Origin: Nansenia antarctica
Taxonomy: Eukaryota > Chordata > Actinopteri > Argentiniformes > Microstomatidae
Reading direction: 5' to 3'
NCBI GenBank assembly: GCA_963989245.1
Contig: OZ022354.1
Coordinates: forward strand, 579,001 to 643,000
Length of the DNA stretch: 64,000 nucleotides
In this document: piece after piece, positions 1-10,214 of the stretch
Numbering within the stretch: the stretch's first letter is position 1
Layout: each line of letters opens with the position of its first letter
The notes under the pieces: model-generated
What the model saw: only the letters and a program-made list of their open reading frames with translations
Told to the model about the DNA's origin: nothing
Databases searched by the model: none
Program-made: the position numbers and the translations under genes

Positions 1-188
1 CACAGTAGACAGAAGGAGAGTGACATCACAGTAGTAATGACATCACAGTAGTAGTGACATCACAGTAGCAGCAGACAGAAGGAGAATGACATCACAGTAG
101 CAGCAGACAGAAGGAGAGTGACATCACAGTAGACAGAAGGAGAGTGACATCACAGTAGACAGTAGGAGAGTGACATCACAGTAGTAGT

Positions 189-2570
189 GACATCACAGTA
201 GACAGTAGGAGAGTGACATCACAGTAGACAGTAGGAGAGTGACATCACAGTAGCAATGACATCACAGTAGACAGTAGGAGAGTGACATCACAGTAGACAG
301 AAGGAGAGTGACATCACAGTAGACAGAAGGAGAGTGACATCACAGTAGACAGTAGGAGAGTGACATCACAGTAGTAGTGACATCATAGTAGACAGAAGGA
401 GAGTGACATCACAGTAGACAGTAGGAGAGTGACATCACAGTAGTAGTGACATCATAGTAGACAGAAGGAGAGTGACATCACAGTAGACAGAAGGAGAGTG
501 ACATCACAGTAGACAGTAGGAGAGTGACATCACAGTAGTAGTGACATCACAGTAGACAGAAGGAGAGTGACATCACAGTAGTAGTGACATCATAGTAGAC
601 AGAAGGAGAGTGACATCACAGTAGACAGAAGGAGAGTGACATCACAGTAGACAGTAGGAGAGTGACATCACAGTAGTAGTGACATCATAGTAGACAGAAG
701 GAGAGTGACATCACAGTAGACAGTAGGAGAGTGACATCACAGTAGTAGTGACATCACAGTAGACAGTAGGACAGTGACATCACAGTAGTAATGACATCAC
801 AGTAGACAGTAGGAGAGTGACATCACAGTAGTAATGACATCACAGTAGACAGAAGGAGAGTGACATCACAGTAGCAGCAGACAGAAGGAGAATGACATCA
901 CAGTAGACAGAAGGAGAGTGACATCACAGTAGTAGTGACATCACAGTAGACAGAAGGAGAGTGACATCACAGTAGTAGTGACATCATAGTAGACAGAAGG
1001 AGAGTGACATCACAGTAGACAGAAGGAGAGTGACATCACAGTAGACAGTAGGAGAGTGACATCACAGTAGTAGTGACATCATAGTAGACAGAAGGAGAGT
1101 GACATCACATTAGACAGTGGGATAGTGACATCACAGTAGTAGTGACATCACAGTAGACAGTAGGAGAGTGACATCACAGTAGTAATGACATCACAGTAGA
1201 CAGTAGGAGAGTGACATCACAGTAGTAATGACATCACAGTAGACAGAAGGAGAGTGACATCACAGTAGCAGCAGACAGAAGGAGAATGACATCACAGTAG
1301 ACAGAAGGAGAGTGACATCACAGTAGTAATGACATCACAGTAGTAGTGACATCACAGAGGCAGCAGACAGAAGGAGAGTGACATCACAGTAGACAGTAGG
1401 AGAGTGACATCACAGTAGACAGTAGGAGAGTGACATCACAGTAGCAATGACATCACAGTAGACAGTAGGAGAGTGACATCACAGTAGACAGAAGGAGAGT
1501 GACATCACAGTAGACAGAAGGAGAGTGACATCACAGTAGACAGTAGGAGAGTGACATCACAGTAGTAGTGACATCATAGTAGACAGAAGGAGAGTGACAT
1601 CACAGTAGACAGTAGGAGAGTGACATCACAGTAGTAGTGACATCATAGTAGACAGAAGGAGAGTGACATCACAGTAGACAGAAGGAGAGTGACATCACAG
1701 TAGACAGTAGGAGAGTGACATCACAGTAGTAGTGACATCACAGTAGACAGAAGGAGAGTGACATCACAGTAGTAGTGACATCATAGTAGACAGAAGGAGA
1801 GTGACATCACAGTAGACAGAAGGAGAGTGACATCACAGTAGACAGTAGGAGAGTGACATCACAGTAGTAGTGACATCATAGTAGACAGAAGGAGAGTGAC
1901 ATCACATTAGACAGTAGGATAGTGACATCACAGTAGTAGTGACATCACAGTAGACAGTAGGACAGTGACATCACAGTAGTAATGACATCACAGTAGACAG
2001 TAGGAGAGTGACATCACAGTAGTAATGACATCACAGTAGACAGAAGGAGAGTGACATCACAGTAGCAGCAGACAGAAGGAGAATGACATCACAGTAGACA
2101 GAAGGAGAGTGACATCACAGTAGTAGTGACATCACAGTAGACAGAAGGAGAGTGACATCACAGTAGTAGTGACATCATAGTAGACAGAAGCAGAGTGACA
2201 TCACAGTAGACAGAAGGAGAGTGACATCACAGTAGACAGTAGGAGAGTGACATCACAGTAGTAGTGACATCATAGTAGACAGAAGGAGAGTGACATCACA
2301 TTAGACAGTGGGATAGTGACATCACAGTAGTAGTGACATCACAGTAGACAGTAGGAGAGTGACAGCACAGTAGTAATGACATCACAGTAGACAGTAGGAG
2401 AGTGACATCACAGTAGTAATGACATCACAGTAGACAGAAGGAGAGTGACATCACAGTAGCAGCAGACAGAAGGAGAATGACATCACAGTAGACAGAAGGA
2501 GAGTGACATCACAGTAGTAATGACATCACAGTAGTAGTGACATCACAGAGGCAGCAGACAGAAGGAGAGT
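189..2570. repeat. Two 1191-bp tandem HOR copies
   Basis: Copy 1 is about 189-1379 and copy 2 about 1380-2570. The 1191-bp offset is supported by rare variants present in both copies. A GACAGTGACA tail change is at 770 and 1961, a CATTAGACAGTGGG-type tail at 1111 and 2302, and a CAGAGGCAGCAG monomer at 1355 and 2546. The two copies are collinear, with only scattered substitutions, such as an AAGCAGAG tail near 2190 and GACAGCACAG near 2353 in copy 2. They diverge from each other soon after 2610. This is a local tandem duplication of about 50 monomers, best explained by unequal exchange. Boundaries were set by eye and may be off by a few tens of bases. Confidence 0.85.
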
Positions 2571-5182
2571 GACATCACAGTAGACAGTAGGAGAGTGACA
2601 TCACAGTAGTAGTGACATCATAGTAGACAGAAGGAGAGTGACATCACAGTAGACAGTAGGAGAGTGACATCACAGTAGTAGTGACATCACAGTAGACAGA
2701 AGGAGAGTGACATCACAGTAGTAGTGACATCAGTAGACAGAAGGAGAGTGACATCACAGTAGTAGTGACATCATAGTAGACAGAAGGAGAGTGACATCAC
2801 AGTAGACAGAAGGAGAGTGACATCACAGTAGACAGTAGGAGAGTGACATCACAGTAGTAGTGACATCACAGTAGACAGTAGGAGAGTGACATCACAGTAG
2901 ACAGTAGGAGAGTGACATCACAGTAGTAATGACATCACAGTAGACAGTAGGAGAGTGACATCACAGTAGACAGAAGGAGAGTGACATCACAGTAGACAGA
3001 AGGAGAGTGACATCACAGTAGACAGTAGGAGAGTGACATCACAGTAGTAGTGACATCATAGTAGACAGAAGGAGAGTGACATCACAGTAGACAGAAGGAG
3101 AGTGACATCACAGTAGACAGTAGGAGAGTGACATCACAGTAGTAGTGACATCACAGTAGACAGAAGGAGAGTGACATCACAGTAGTAGTGACATCATAGT
3201 AGACAGAAGGAGAGTGACATCACAGTAGACAGAAGGAGAGTGACATCACAGTAGACAGTAGGAGAGTGACATCACAGTAGTAGTGACATCACAGTAGACA
3301 GTAGGAGAGTGACATCACAGTAGACAGTAGGAGAGTGACATCACAGTAGTAATGACATCACAGTAGACAGTAGGAGAGTGACATCACAGTAGACAGAAGG
3401 AGAGTGACATCACAGTAGACAGAAGGAGAGTGACATCACAGTAGACAGTAGGAGAGTGACATCACAGTAGTAGTGACATCATAGTAGACAGAAGGAGAGT
3501 GACATCACAGTAGACAGTAGGAGAGTGACATCACAGTAGTAGTGACATCATAGTAGACAGAAGGAGAGTGACATCACAGTAGACAGAAGGAGAGTGACAT
3601 CACAGTAGACAGTAGGAGAGTGACATCACAGTAGTAGTGACATCACAGTAGACAGAAGGAGAGTGACATCACAGTAGTAGTGACATCATAGTAGACAGAA
3701 GGAGAGTGACATCACAGTAGACAGAAGGAGAGTGACATCACAGTAGACAGTAGGAGAGTGACATCACAGTAGTAGTGACATCACAGTAGACAGTAGGAGA
3801 GTGACATCACAGTAGACAGTAGGAGAGTGACATCACAGTAGTAATGACATCACAGTAGACAGTAGGAGAGTGACATCACAGTAGACAGAAGGAGAGTGAC
3901 ATCACAGTAGACAGAAGGAGAGTGACATCACAGTAGACAGTAGGAGAGTGACATCACAGTAGTAGTGACATCATAGTAGACAGAAGGAGAGTGACATCAC
4001 AGTAGACAGTAGGAGAGTGACATCACAGTAGTAGTGACATCATAGTAGACAGAAGGAGAGTGACATCACAGTAGACAGAAGGAGAGTGACATCACAGTAG
4101 ACAGTAGGAGAGTGACATCACAGTAGTAGTGACATCACAGTAGACAGAAGGAGAGTGACATCATAGTAGTAGTGACATCATAGTAGACAGAAGGAGAGTG
4201 ACATCACAGTAGACAGAAGGAGAGTGACATCACAGTAGACAGTAGGAGAGTGACATCACAGTAGTAGTGACATCATAGTAGACAGAAGGAGAGTGACATC
4301 ACATTAGACAGTAGGATAGTGACATCACAGTAGTAGTGACATCACAGTAGACAGTAGGAGAGTGACATCACAGTAGTAATGACATCACAGTAGACAGTAG
4401 GAGAGTGACATCACAGTAGTAATGACATCACAGTAGACAGAAGGAGAGTGACATCACAGTAGCAGCAGACAGAAGGAGAATGACATCACAGTAGACAGAA
4501 GGAGAGTGACATCACAGTAGTAATGACATCACAGTAGTAGTGACATCACAGAGGCAGCAGACAGAAGGAGAGTGACATCACAGTAGACAGTAGGAGAGTG
4601 ACATCACAGTAGTAGTGACATCATAGTAGACAGAAGGAGAGTGACATCACAGTAGACAGTAGGAGAGTGACATCACAGTAGAAGGGACATCACAGTAGAC
4701 AGAAGGAGAGTGACATCACAGTAGACAGTAGGAGAGTGACATCACAGTAGTAGTGACATCATAGTAGACAGAAGGAGAGTGACATCACAGTAGACAGAAG
4801 GAGAGTGACATCACAGTAGTAATGACATCACAGTAGTAGTGACATCACAGTGGCAGCAGACAGAAGGAGAGTGACATCACAGTAGACAGTAGAGAGTGAC
4901 ATCACAGTAGTAGTGACATCACAGTAGACAGAAGGAGAGTGACATCACAGTAGACAGAAGGAGAGTGACATCACAGTAGACAGTAGGAGAGTGACATCAC
5001 AGTAGTAGTGACATCATAGTAGACAGAAGGAGAGTGACATCACAGTAGACAGTAGGAGAGTGACATCACAGTAGTAGTGACATTATAGTAGACAGAAGGA
5101 GAGTGACATCACAGTAGTAGTGACATCATAGTAGACAGAAGGAGAGTGACATCACAGTAGTAGTGACATCATAGTAGACAGA
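2571..5182. repeat. Satellite stretch with less regular HOR structure
   Basis: The same three monomer classes as the rest of the array, with no gene or foreign sequence. Runs such as three 26-bp monomers followed by a 17-bp one recur at irregular spacing. For example, GTAATGACATCACAG landmarks at 2927, 3350 and 3842 are 423 and 492 bp apart. Rare events include a loss of three core bases near 2731 (GACATCAGTAG), an AGAAGGGACATC tail at about 4681, and a tail deletion giving GTAGAGAGTGAC near 4889. A 43-bp alternation of a 17-bp and a 26-bp monomer with the TGACATCATA core begins at about 5060 and runs to about 5300. Confidence 0.9.
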
Positions 5183-5746
5183 AGGAGAGTGACATCACAG
5201 TAGTAGTGACATCATAGTAGACAGTAGGAGAGTGACATCACAGTAGTAGTGACATCATAGTAGACAGAAGGAGAGTGACATCACAGTAGTAGTGACAGCA
5301 TAGTAGACAGAAGGAGAGTGACATCACAGTAGACAGAAGGAGAGTAAAATCACAGTAGACAGAAGGTGAGTGACATCATAGTAGACAGAAGGAGAGTGAC
5401 ATCACAGTAGACAGAAGGAGAGTGACATCACAGTAGTAATGACATCACAGTAGTAGTGACATCACAGTAGCAGCAGACAGAAGGAGAATGACATCACAGT
5501 AGACAGAAGGAGAGTGACATCACAGTAGCAGCAGACAGAAGGAGAGTGACATCACAGTAGACAGAAGGAGAGTGACATCACAGTAGACAGTAGGCGAGTG
5601 ACATCACAGTAGTAGTGACATCACAGTAGACAGTAGGAGAGTGACATCACAGTAGTAGTGACATCATAGTAGACAGAAGGAGAGTGACATCACAGTAGAC
5701 AGTAGGAGAGTGACATCACAGTAGACAGTAGGAGAGTGACATCACA

Positions 5747-5754
5747 GTAGTAAT
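5747..5754. repeat. Left target-site duplication (8 bp)
   Basis: GTAGTAAT lies directly before the left terminal inverted repeat and is repeated directly after the right one. An 8-bp duplication is the length made by hAT-superfamily transposases. The octamer is ordinary satellite sequence (the 7-bp tail GTAGTAA plus the first base of the next core), so the element landed inside the array. The uninterrupted GTAGTAATGACATCACAG in paralogous copies confirms this is duplicated target and not part of the element. Confidence 0.93.
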
Positions 5755-5772
5755 TAGTGTTGTTCCGATACC
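5755..5772 (+). repeat. Left terminal inverted repeat
   Basis: TAGTGTTGTTCCGATACC, an exact 18-bp reverse complement of 6285-6302. The two ends stop matching at the 19th base. Its last 8 bases, CCGATACC, are the first of the subterminal repeats. Confidence 0.95.
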
Positions 5773-5786
5773 GATACTAGTATCGG
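5771..5786. repeat. Subterminal 16-bp perfect palindrome
   Basis: CCGATACTAGTATCGG reads the same on both strands and overlaps the last two bases of the left terminal repeat. It is made of two facing CCGATAC elements and could be a paired transposase-binding site. The right arm has no equivalent palindrome but has three head-to-tail GTATCGG units at 6255-6273, so the two ends are organised differently. Confidence 0.8.
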
Positions 5787-5820
5787 CATGGCCACCGATA
5801 CGCACAAAAATGCTGGTATC

Positions 5821-5836
5821 GGTATCGGCGAGTACT
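5821..5836 (+). repeat. Subterminal direct repeat, left copy
   Basis: GGTATCGGCGAGTACT matches GGTATCGGCAAGTACT at 6229-6244 in the same orientation with one mismatch (15 of 16). A directly repeated motif inside both arms is unusual beside inverted termini. It may be a second class of transposase-binding motif, or a remnant of how the miniature element arose from a longer parent. Confidence 0.75.
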
Positions 5837-5852
5837 AACAAAAAAAAAATCC

Positions 5853-5854
<2 letters not shown>

Positions 5855-5881
<27 letters not shown>
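5855..5881 (+). repeat. Poly-T tract (27 T) preceded by an A10 tract
   Basis: Ten A at 5840-5849, then TCCGA, then 27 consecutive T. The adjacent A and T runs can fold back on each other. The tract length is likely to be variable between alleles and prone to sequencing error. It produces a lysine-rich open frame on the minus strand that is not a gene. Confidence 0.9.
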
Positions 5882-5885
<4 letters not shown>

Positions 5886-6163
5886 TACTAAAGTTATTTT
5901 GTTTGTAAATGTTCACTTGCTGTTGCACTACTACTACGACTGTTTTATATCTTAAATGGATATTGCACTGATTGGCATCTGTGAGAGCCACATTTCAGGT
6001 TTTATAAGGGGTTGATTTTCTTGTCACCATACCAGGTAGACAATAAAAAAAAGTTCTATAGTATTCACTCTCTGTTGGTATTTTTTCCTGTTTTACAAAG
6101 GTTTTGAGCAGTGCCAGACTAAGTGTTAGCAATAATTTTACATCGAGGTGAGTATGCGGCTCC

Positions 6164-6196
6164 AAAAAAAAAAGTTTTTTTTTTTTTTTTTTTTTT
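6164..6196 (+). repeat. A10-G-T22 tract in right arm
   Basis: Ten A (6164-6173), one G, then 22 T (6175-6196). It mirrors the A10 and T27 arrangement of the left arm, so the element has a roughly two-sided layout: termini, GGTATCGG repeats, an A/T tract, then the core. It yields a phenylalanine-rich open frame that is not a gene. Confidence 0.9.
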
Positions 6197-6228
6197 CCTT
6201 TTCAAAAACCGGTATCGGATCGGTACTC

Positions 6229-6244
6229 GGTATCGGCAAGTACT
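6229..6244 (+). repeat. Subterminal direct repeat, right copy
   Basis: GGTATCGGCAAGTACT, 15 of 16 identical to 5821-5836 in the same orientation. It lies between the right poly-T tract and the triple GTATCGG run. Confidence 0.75.
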
Positions 6245-6284
6245 GCACGGTCAGGTATCGGTATCGGTATCGGGATCAAAAAAT

Positions 6285-6302
6285 GGTATCGGAACAACAC
6301 TA
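6285..6302 (-). repeat. Right terminal inverted repeat
   Basis: Reverse complement is TAGTGTTGTTCCGATACC, identical to 5755-5772. It ends immediately before the right copy of the 8-bp target duplication. Confidence 0.95.
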
Positions 6303-6310
6303 GTAGTAAT
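6303..6310. repeat. Right target-site duplication (8 bp)
   Basis: GTAGTAAT, identical to 5747-5754. The satellite resumes in register with GACATCACAGTAAACAG. Confidence 0.93.
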
Positions 6311-9300
6311 GACATCACAGTAAACAGAAGGAGAGTGACATCACAGTAGTAATGACATCACAGTAGTAGTGACATCACAGTGGCAGCAGACAGAAGGAGA
6401 GTGACATCTCAGTAGACAGCAGGAGAGTGACATCACAGTAGACAGTAGGAGAGTGACATCACAGTAGTAATGACATCACAGTAGACAGAAGGAGAGTGAC
6501 ATCACAGTAGTAATGACATCACAGTAGTAGTGACATCACAGTGGCAGCAGACAGAAGGAGAGTGACATCACAGTAGACAGTAGGAGAGTGACATCACAGT
6601 AGTAATGACATCACAGTAGACAGTAGGAGAGTGACATCACAGTAGACAGAAGGAGAGTGACATCACAGTAGACAGAAGGAGAGTGACATCACAGTAGACA
6701 GTATGAGAGTGACATCACAGTAGTAGTGACATCATAGTAGACAGAAGGAGAGTGACATCACAGTAGACAGTAGGAGAGTGACATCACAGTAGTAGTGACA
6801 TCACAGTAGACAGTAGGAGAGTGACATCACAGTAGACAGAAGGAGAGTGACATCACAGTAGACAGAAGGAGAGTGACATCACAGTAGACAGTATGAGAGT
6901 GACATCACAGTAGTCGTGACATCATAGTAGACAGAAGGAGAGTGACATCACAGTAGACAGAAGGAGAGTGACATCACAGTAGACAGAAGGAGAGTGACAT
7001 CACAGTAGACAGTAGGAGAGTGACATCACAGTAGTAGTGACATCACAGTAGACAGTAGGAGAGTGACATCACAGTAGACAGTAGGAGAGTGACATCACAG
7101 TAGTAATGACATCACAGTAGTAGTGACATCACAGTGGCAGCAGACAGAAGGAGAGTGACATCACAGTAGACAGTAGGAGAGTGACATCACAGTAGTAGTG
7201 ACATCACAGTAGACAGTAGGAGAGTGACATCACAGTAGACAGTAGGAGAGTGACATCACAGTAGACAGTAGGAGAGTGACATCACAGTAGTAGTGACATC
7301 ACAGTAGACAATAGGAGAGTGACATCACAGTAGACAGTAGGAGAGTGACATCACAGTAGTAATGACATCACAGTAGACAGTAGGAGAGTGACATCACAGT
7401 AGACAGAAGGAAAGTGACATCACAGTAGACAGAAGGAGAGTGACATCACAGTAGTAATGACATCACAGTAGTAGTGACATCACAGTAGCAGCAGACAGAA
7501 GGAGAATGACATCACAGTAGACAGAAGGAGAGTGACATCACAGTAGTAATGACATCACAGTAGACAGTAGGAGAGTGACATCACAGTAGTAATGACATCA
7601 CAGTAGACAGAAGGAGAGTGACATCACAGTAGTAATGACATCACAGTAGTAGTGACATCACAGTGGCAGCAGACAGAAGGAGAGTGACATCACAGTAGAC
7701 AGAAAGAGAGTGACATCACAGTAGACAGTAGGAGAGTGACATCACAGTAGTAGTGACATCACAGTAGACAGTAGGAGAGTGACATCACAGTAGACAGTAG
7801 GAGAGTGACATCACAGTAGTAATGACATCACAGTAGACAGTAGGAGAGTGACATCACAGTAGTTATGAAATCACAGTAGACAGAAGGAGAGTGACATCAC
7901 AGTAGTAATGACATCACAGTAGTAGTGACATCACAGTGGCAGCAGACAGAAGTAGAGTGACATCACAGTAGACAGTAGGAGAGTGACATCACAGTAGTAG
8001 TGACATCATAGTAGACAGTAGGAGAGTGACATCACAGTAGTAGTGACATCATAGTAGACAGAAGGAGAGTGACATCACAGTAGTAGTGACAGCATAGTAG
8101 ACAGAAGGAGAGTGACATCACAGTAGACAGAGGGAGAGTAAAATCACAGTAGACAGAAGGTGAGTGACATCATAGTAGACAGAAGGAGAGTGACATCACA
8201 GTAGACAGAAGGAGAGTGACATCACAGTAGTAATGACATCACAGTAGTAGTGACATCACAGTAGCAGCAGACAGAAGGAGAATGACATCACAGTAGACAG
8301 AAGGAGAGTGACATCACAGTAGCAGCAGACAGAAGGAGAGTGACATCACAGTAGACAGAAGGAGAGTGACATCACAGTAGACAGTAGGCGAGTGACATCA
8401 CAGTAGTAGTGACATCACAGTAGACAGTAGGAGAGTGACATCACAGTAGTAGTGACATCATAGTAGACAGAAGGAGAGTGACATCACAGTAGACAGTAGG
8501 AGAGTGACATCACAGTAGACAGTAGGAGAGTGACATCACAGTAGTAATGACATCACAGTAAACAGAAGGAGAGTGACATCACAGTAGTAATGACATCACA
8601 GTAGTAGTGACATCACAGTGGCAGCAGACAGAAGGAGAGTGACATCTCAGTAGACAGCAGGAGAGTGACATCACAGTAGACAGTAGGAGAGTGACATCAC
8701 AGTAGTAATGACATCACAGTAGACAGAAGGAGAGTGACATCACAGTAGTAATGACATCATAGTAGTGACATCACAGTGGCAGCAGACAGAAGGAGAGTGA
8801 CATCACAGTAGACAGTAGGAGAGTGACATCACAGTAGTAATGACATCACAGTAGACAGTAGGAGAGTGACATCACAGTAGACAGAAGGAGAGTGACATCA
8901 CAGTAGACAGAAGGAGAGTGACATCACAGTAGACAGTATGAGAGTGACATCACAGTAGTAGTGACATCATAGTAGACAGAAGGAGAGTGACATCACAGTA
9001 GACAGTAGGAGAGTGACATCACAGTAGTAGTGACATCACAGTAGACAGTAGGAGAGTGACATCACAGTAGACAGAAGGAGAGTGACATCACAGTAGACAG
9101 AAGGAGAGTGACATCACAGTAGACAGTATGAGAGTGACATCACAGTAGTCGTGACATCATAGTAGACAGAAGGAGAGTGACATCACAGTAGACAGAAGGA
9201 GAGTGACATCACAGTAGACAGAAGGAGAGTGACATCACAGTAGACAGTAGGAGAGTGACATCACAGTAGTAGTGACATCACAGTAGACAGTAGGAGAGTG

Positions 9301-10214
9301 ACATCACAGTAGACAGTAGGAGAGTGACATCACAGTAGTAATGACATCACAGTAGTAGTGACATCACAGTGGCAGCAGACAGAAGGAGAGTGACATCACA
9401 GTAGACAGTAGGAGAGTGACATCACAGTAGTAGTGACATCACAGTAGACAGTAGGAGAGTGACATCACAGTAGACAGTAGGAGAGTGACATCACAGTAGA
9501 CAGTAGGAGAGTGACATCACAGTAGTAGTGACATCACAGTAGACAATAGGAGAGTGACATCACAGTAGACAGTAGGAGAGTGACATCACAGTAGTAATGA
9601 CATCACAGTAGACAGTAGGAGAGTGACATCACAGTAGACAGAAGGAAAGTGACATCACAGTAGACAGAAGGAGAGTGACATCACAGTAGTAATGACATCA
9701 CAGTAGTAGTGACATCACAGTAGCAGCAGACAGAAGGAGAATGACATCACAGTAGACAGAAGGAGAGTGACATCACAGTAGTAATGACATCACAGTAGAC
9801 AGTAGGAGAGTGACATCACAGTAGTAATGACATCACAGTAGACAGAAGGAGAGTGACATCACAGTAGTAATGACATCACAGTAGTAGTGACATCACAGTG
9901 GCAGCAGACAGAAGGAGAGTGACATCACAGTAGACAGAAAGAGAGTGACATCACAGTAGACAGTAGGAGAGTGACATCACAGTAGTAGTGACATCACAGT
10001 AGACAGTAGGAGAGTGACATCACAGTAGACAGTAGGAGAGTGACATCACAGTAGTAATGACATCACAGTAGACAGTAGGAGAGTGACATCACAGTAGTTA
10101 TGAAATCACAGTAGACAGAAGGAGAGTGACATCACAGTAGTAATGACATCACAGTAGTAGTGACATCACAGTGGCAGCAGACAGAAGTAGAGTGACATCA
10201 CAGTAGACAGTAGG

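Larger units (their letters stand above)
1..5754. repeat. Satellite array, left block
   Basis: Uninterrupted head-to-tail satellite DNA from the window edge to the transposon. Every monomer begins with the core TGACATCACA (variant TGACATCATA) and continues with a 16-bp tail (GTAGACAGAAGGAGAG or GTAGACAGTAGGAGAG), a 7-bp tail (GTAGTAG or GTAGTAA) or a 22-bp tail containing GCAGCAGACAG. This gives 26-, 17- and 32-bp monomers, all in one orientation. The 26-bp monomer is about 46% G+C and purine-rich on the given strand (19 of 26). CpG is almost absent. TAG and TGA recur in every unit and no monomer length is a multiple of 3, so nothing can be coding. The block starts in mid-unit, so the array continues to the left. 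The last 8 bases are the left target-site duplication of the transposon. No gene, promoter or RNA gene is visible. Confidence 0.98.
5755..6302. mobile_element. Non-autonomous hAT-like DNA transposon (MITE), 548 bp
   Basis: The only non-satellite sequence in the window. It has perfect 18-bp terminal inverted repeats (TAGTGTTGTTCCGATACC at 5755-5772, its complement at 6285-6302) and an 8-bp target-site duplication, both typical of the hAT superfamily. Subterminal regions are dense in GGTATCGG/CCGATACC, as expected of transposase-binding repeats. Copies include a perfect palindrome at 5771-5786, GGTATCGGTATCGG at 5815-5828, and further copies at 6211-6218, 6229-6236 and 6254-6273. Two long poly-T tracts (5855-5881 and 6175-6196) flank an A+T-rich core at about 5882-6163 that I do not recognise. 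There is no transposase reading frame, so mobilisation would need a transposase from elsewhere. An AATAAA at 6042-6047 is probably chance in A-rich sequence. CpG is frequent, unlike in the host array. Family assignment within hAT is not possible by eye. Similar CCGATACC termini are, to my recollection, common in fish genomes, which I have not checked. Confidence 0.9.
5183..10214. repeat. 2238-bp tandem duplication, transposon in copy 1 only
   Basis: Copy 1 is about 5183-7976 (2794 bp) and copy 2 about 7977-10214 (2238 bp). The difference of 556 bp equals the 548-bp transposon plus one 8-bp target duplication. The GTAAAATCACAG landmark is at 5344 and 8138 (offset 2794, spanning the transposon), while landmarks right of the transposon are offset by 2238. 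An example is the GTAAACAG variant just after 6320 and just after 8558. Copy 2 has a 3-bp loss near 8760 (CATCATAGTAGTGAC), which reduces the offset to 2235 for the TCGTGAC variant (6914 and 9149). The copies are otherwise nearly identical. The duplication probably predates the insertion; the alternative is that the transposon-free copy came from an allele without the element. Confidence 0.88.

Noticed and set aside
5716..5991. 91-residue open frame on the minus strand
   Set aside because: It starts inside the transposon core, runs through the T27 tract (giving a lysine run) and the terminal repeat, and ends in satellite. It is low-complexity, with no domain and no resemblance to a hAT transposase.
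6042..6047. AATAAA polyadenylation signal in the transposon
   Set aside because: It lies in an A-rich run with no upstream coding sequence, so a chance match is more likely.
6123..6323. 66-residue open frame on the plus strand
   Set aside because: It consists of the A10/T22 tract (lysine and phenylalanine runs) and the GGTATCGG repeats, and ends in satellite. It is an artefact of the repeats.
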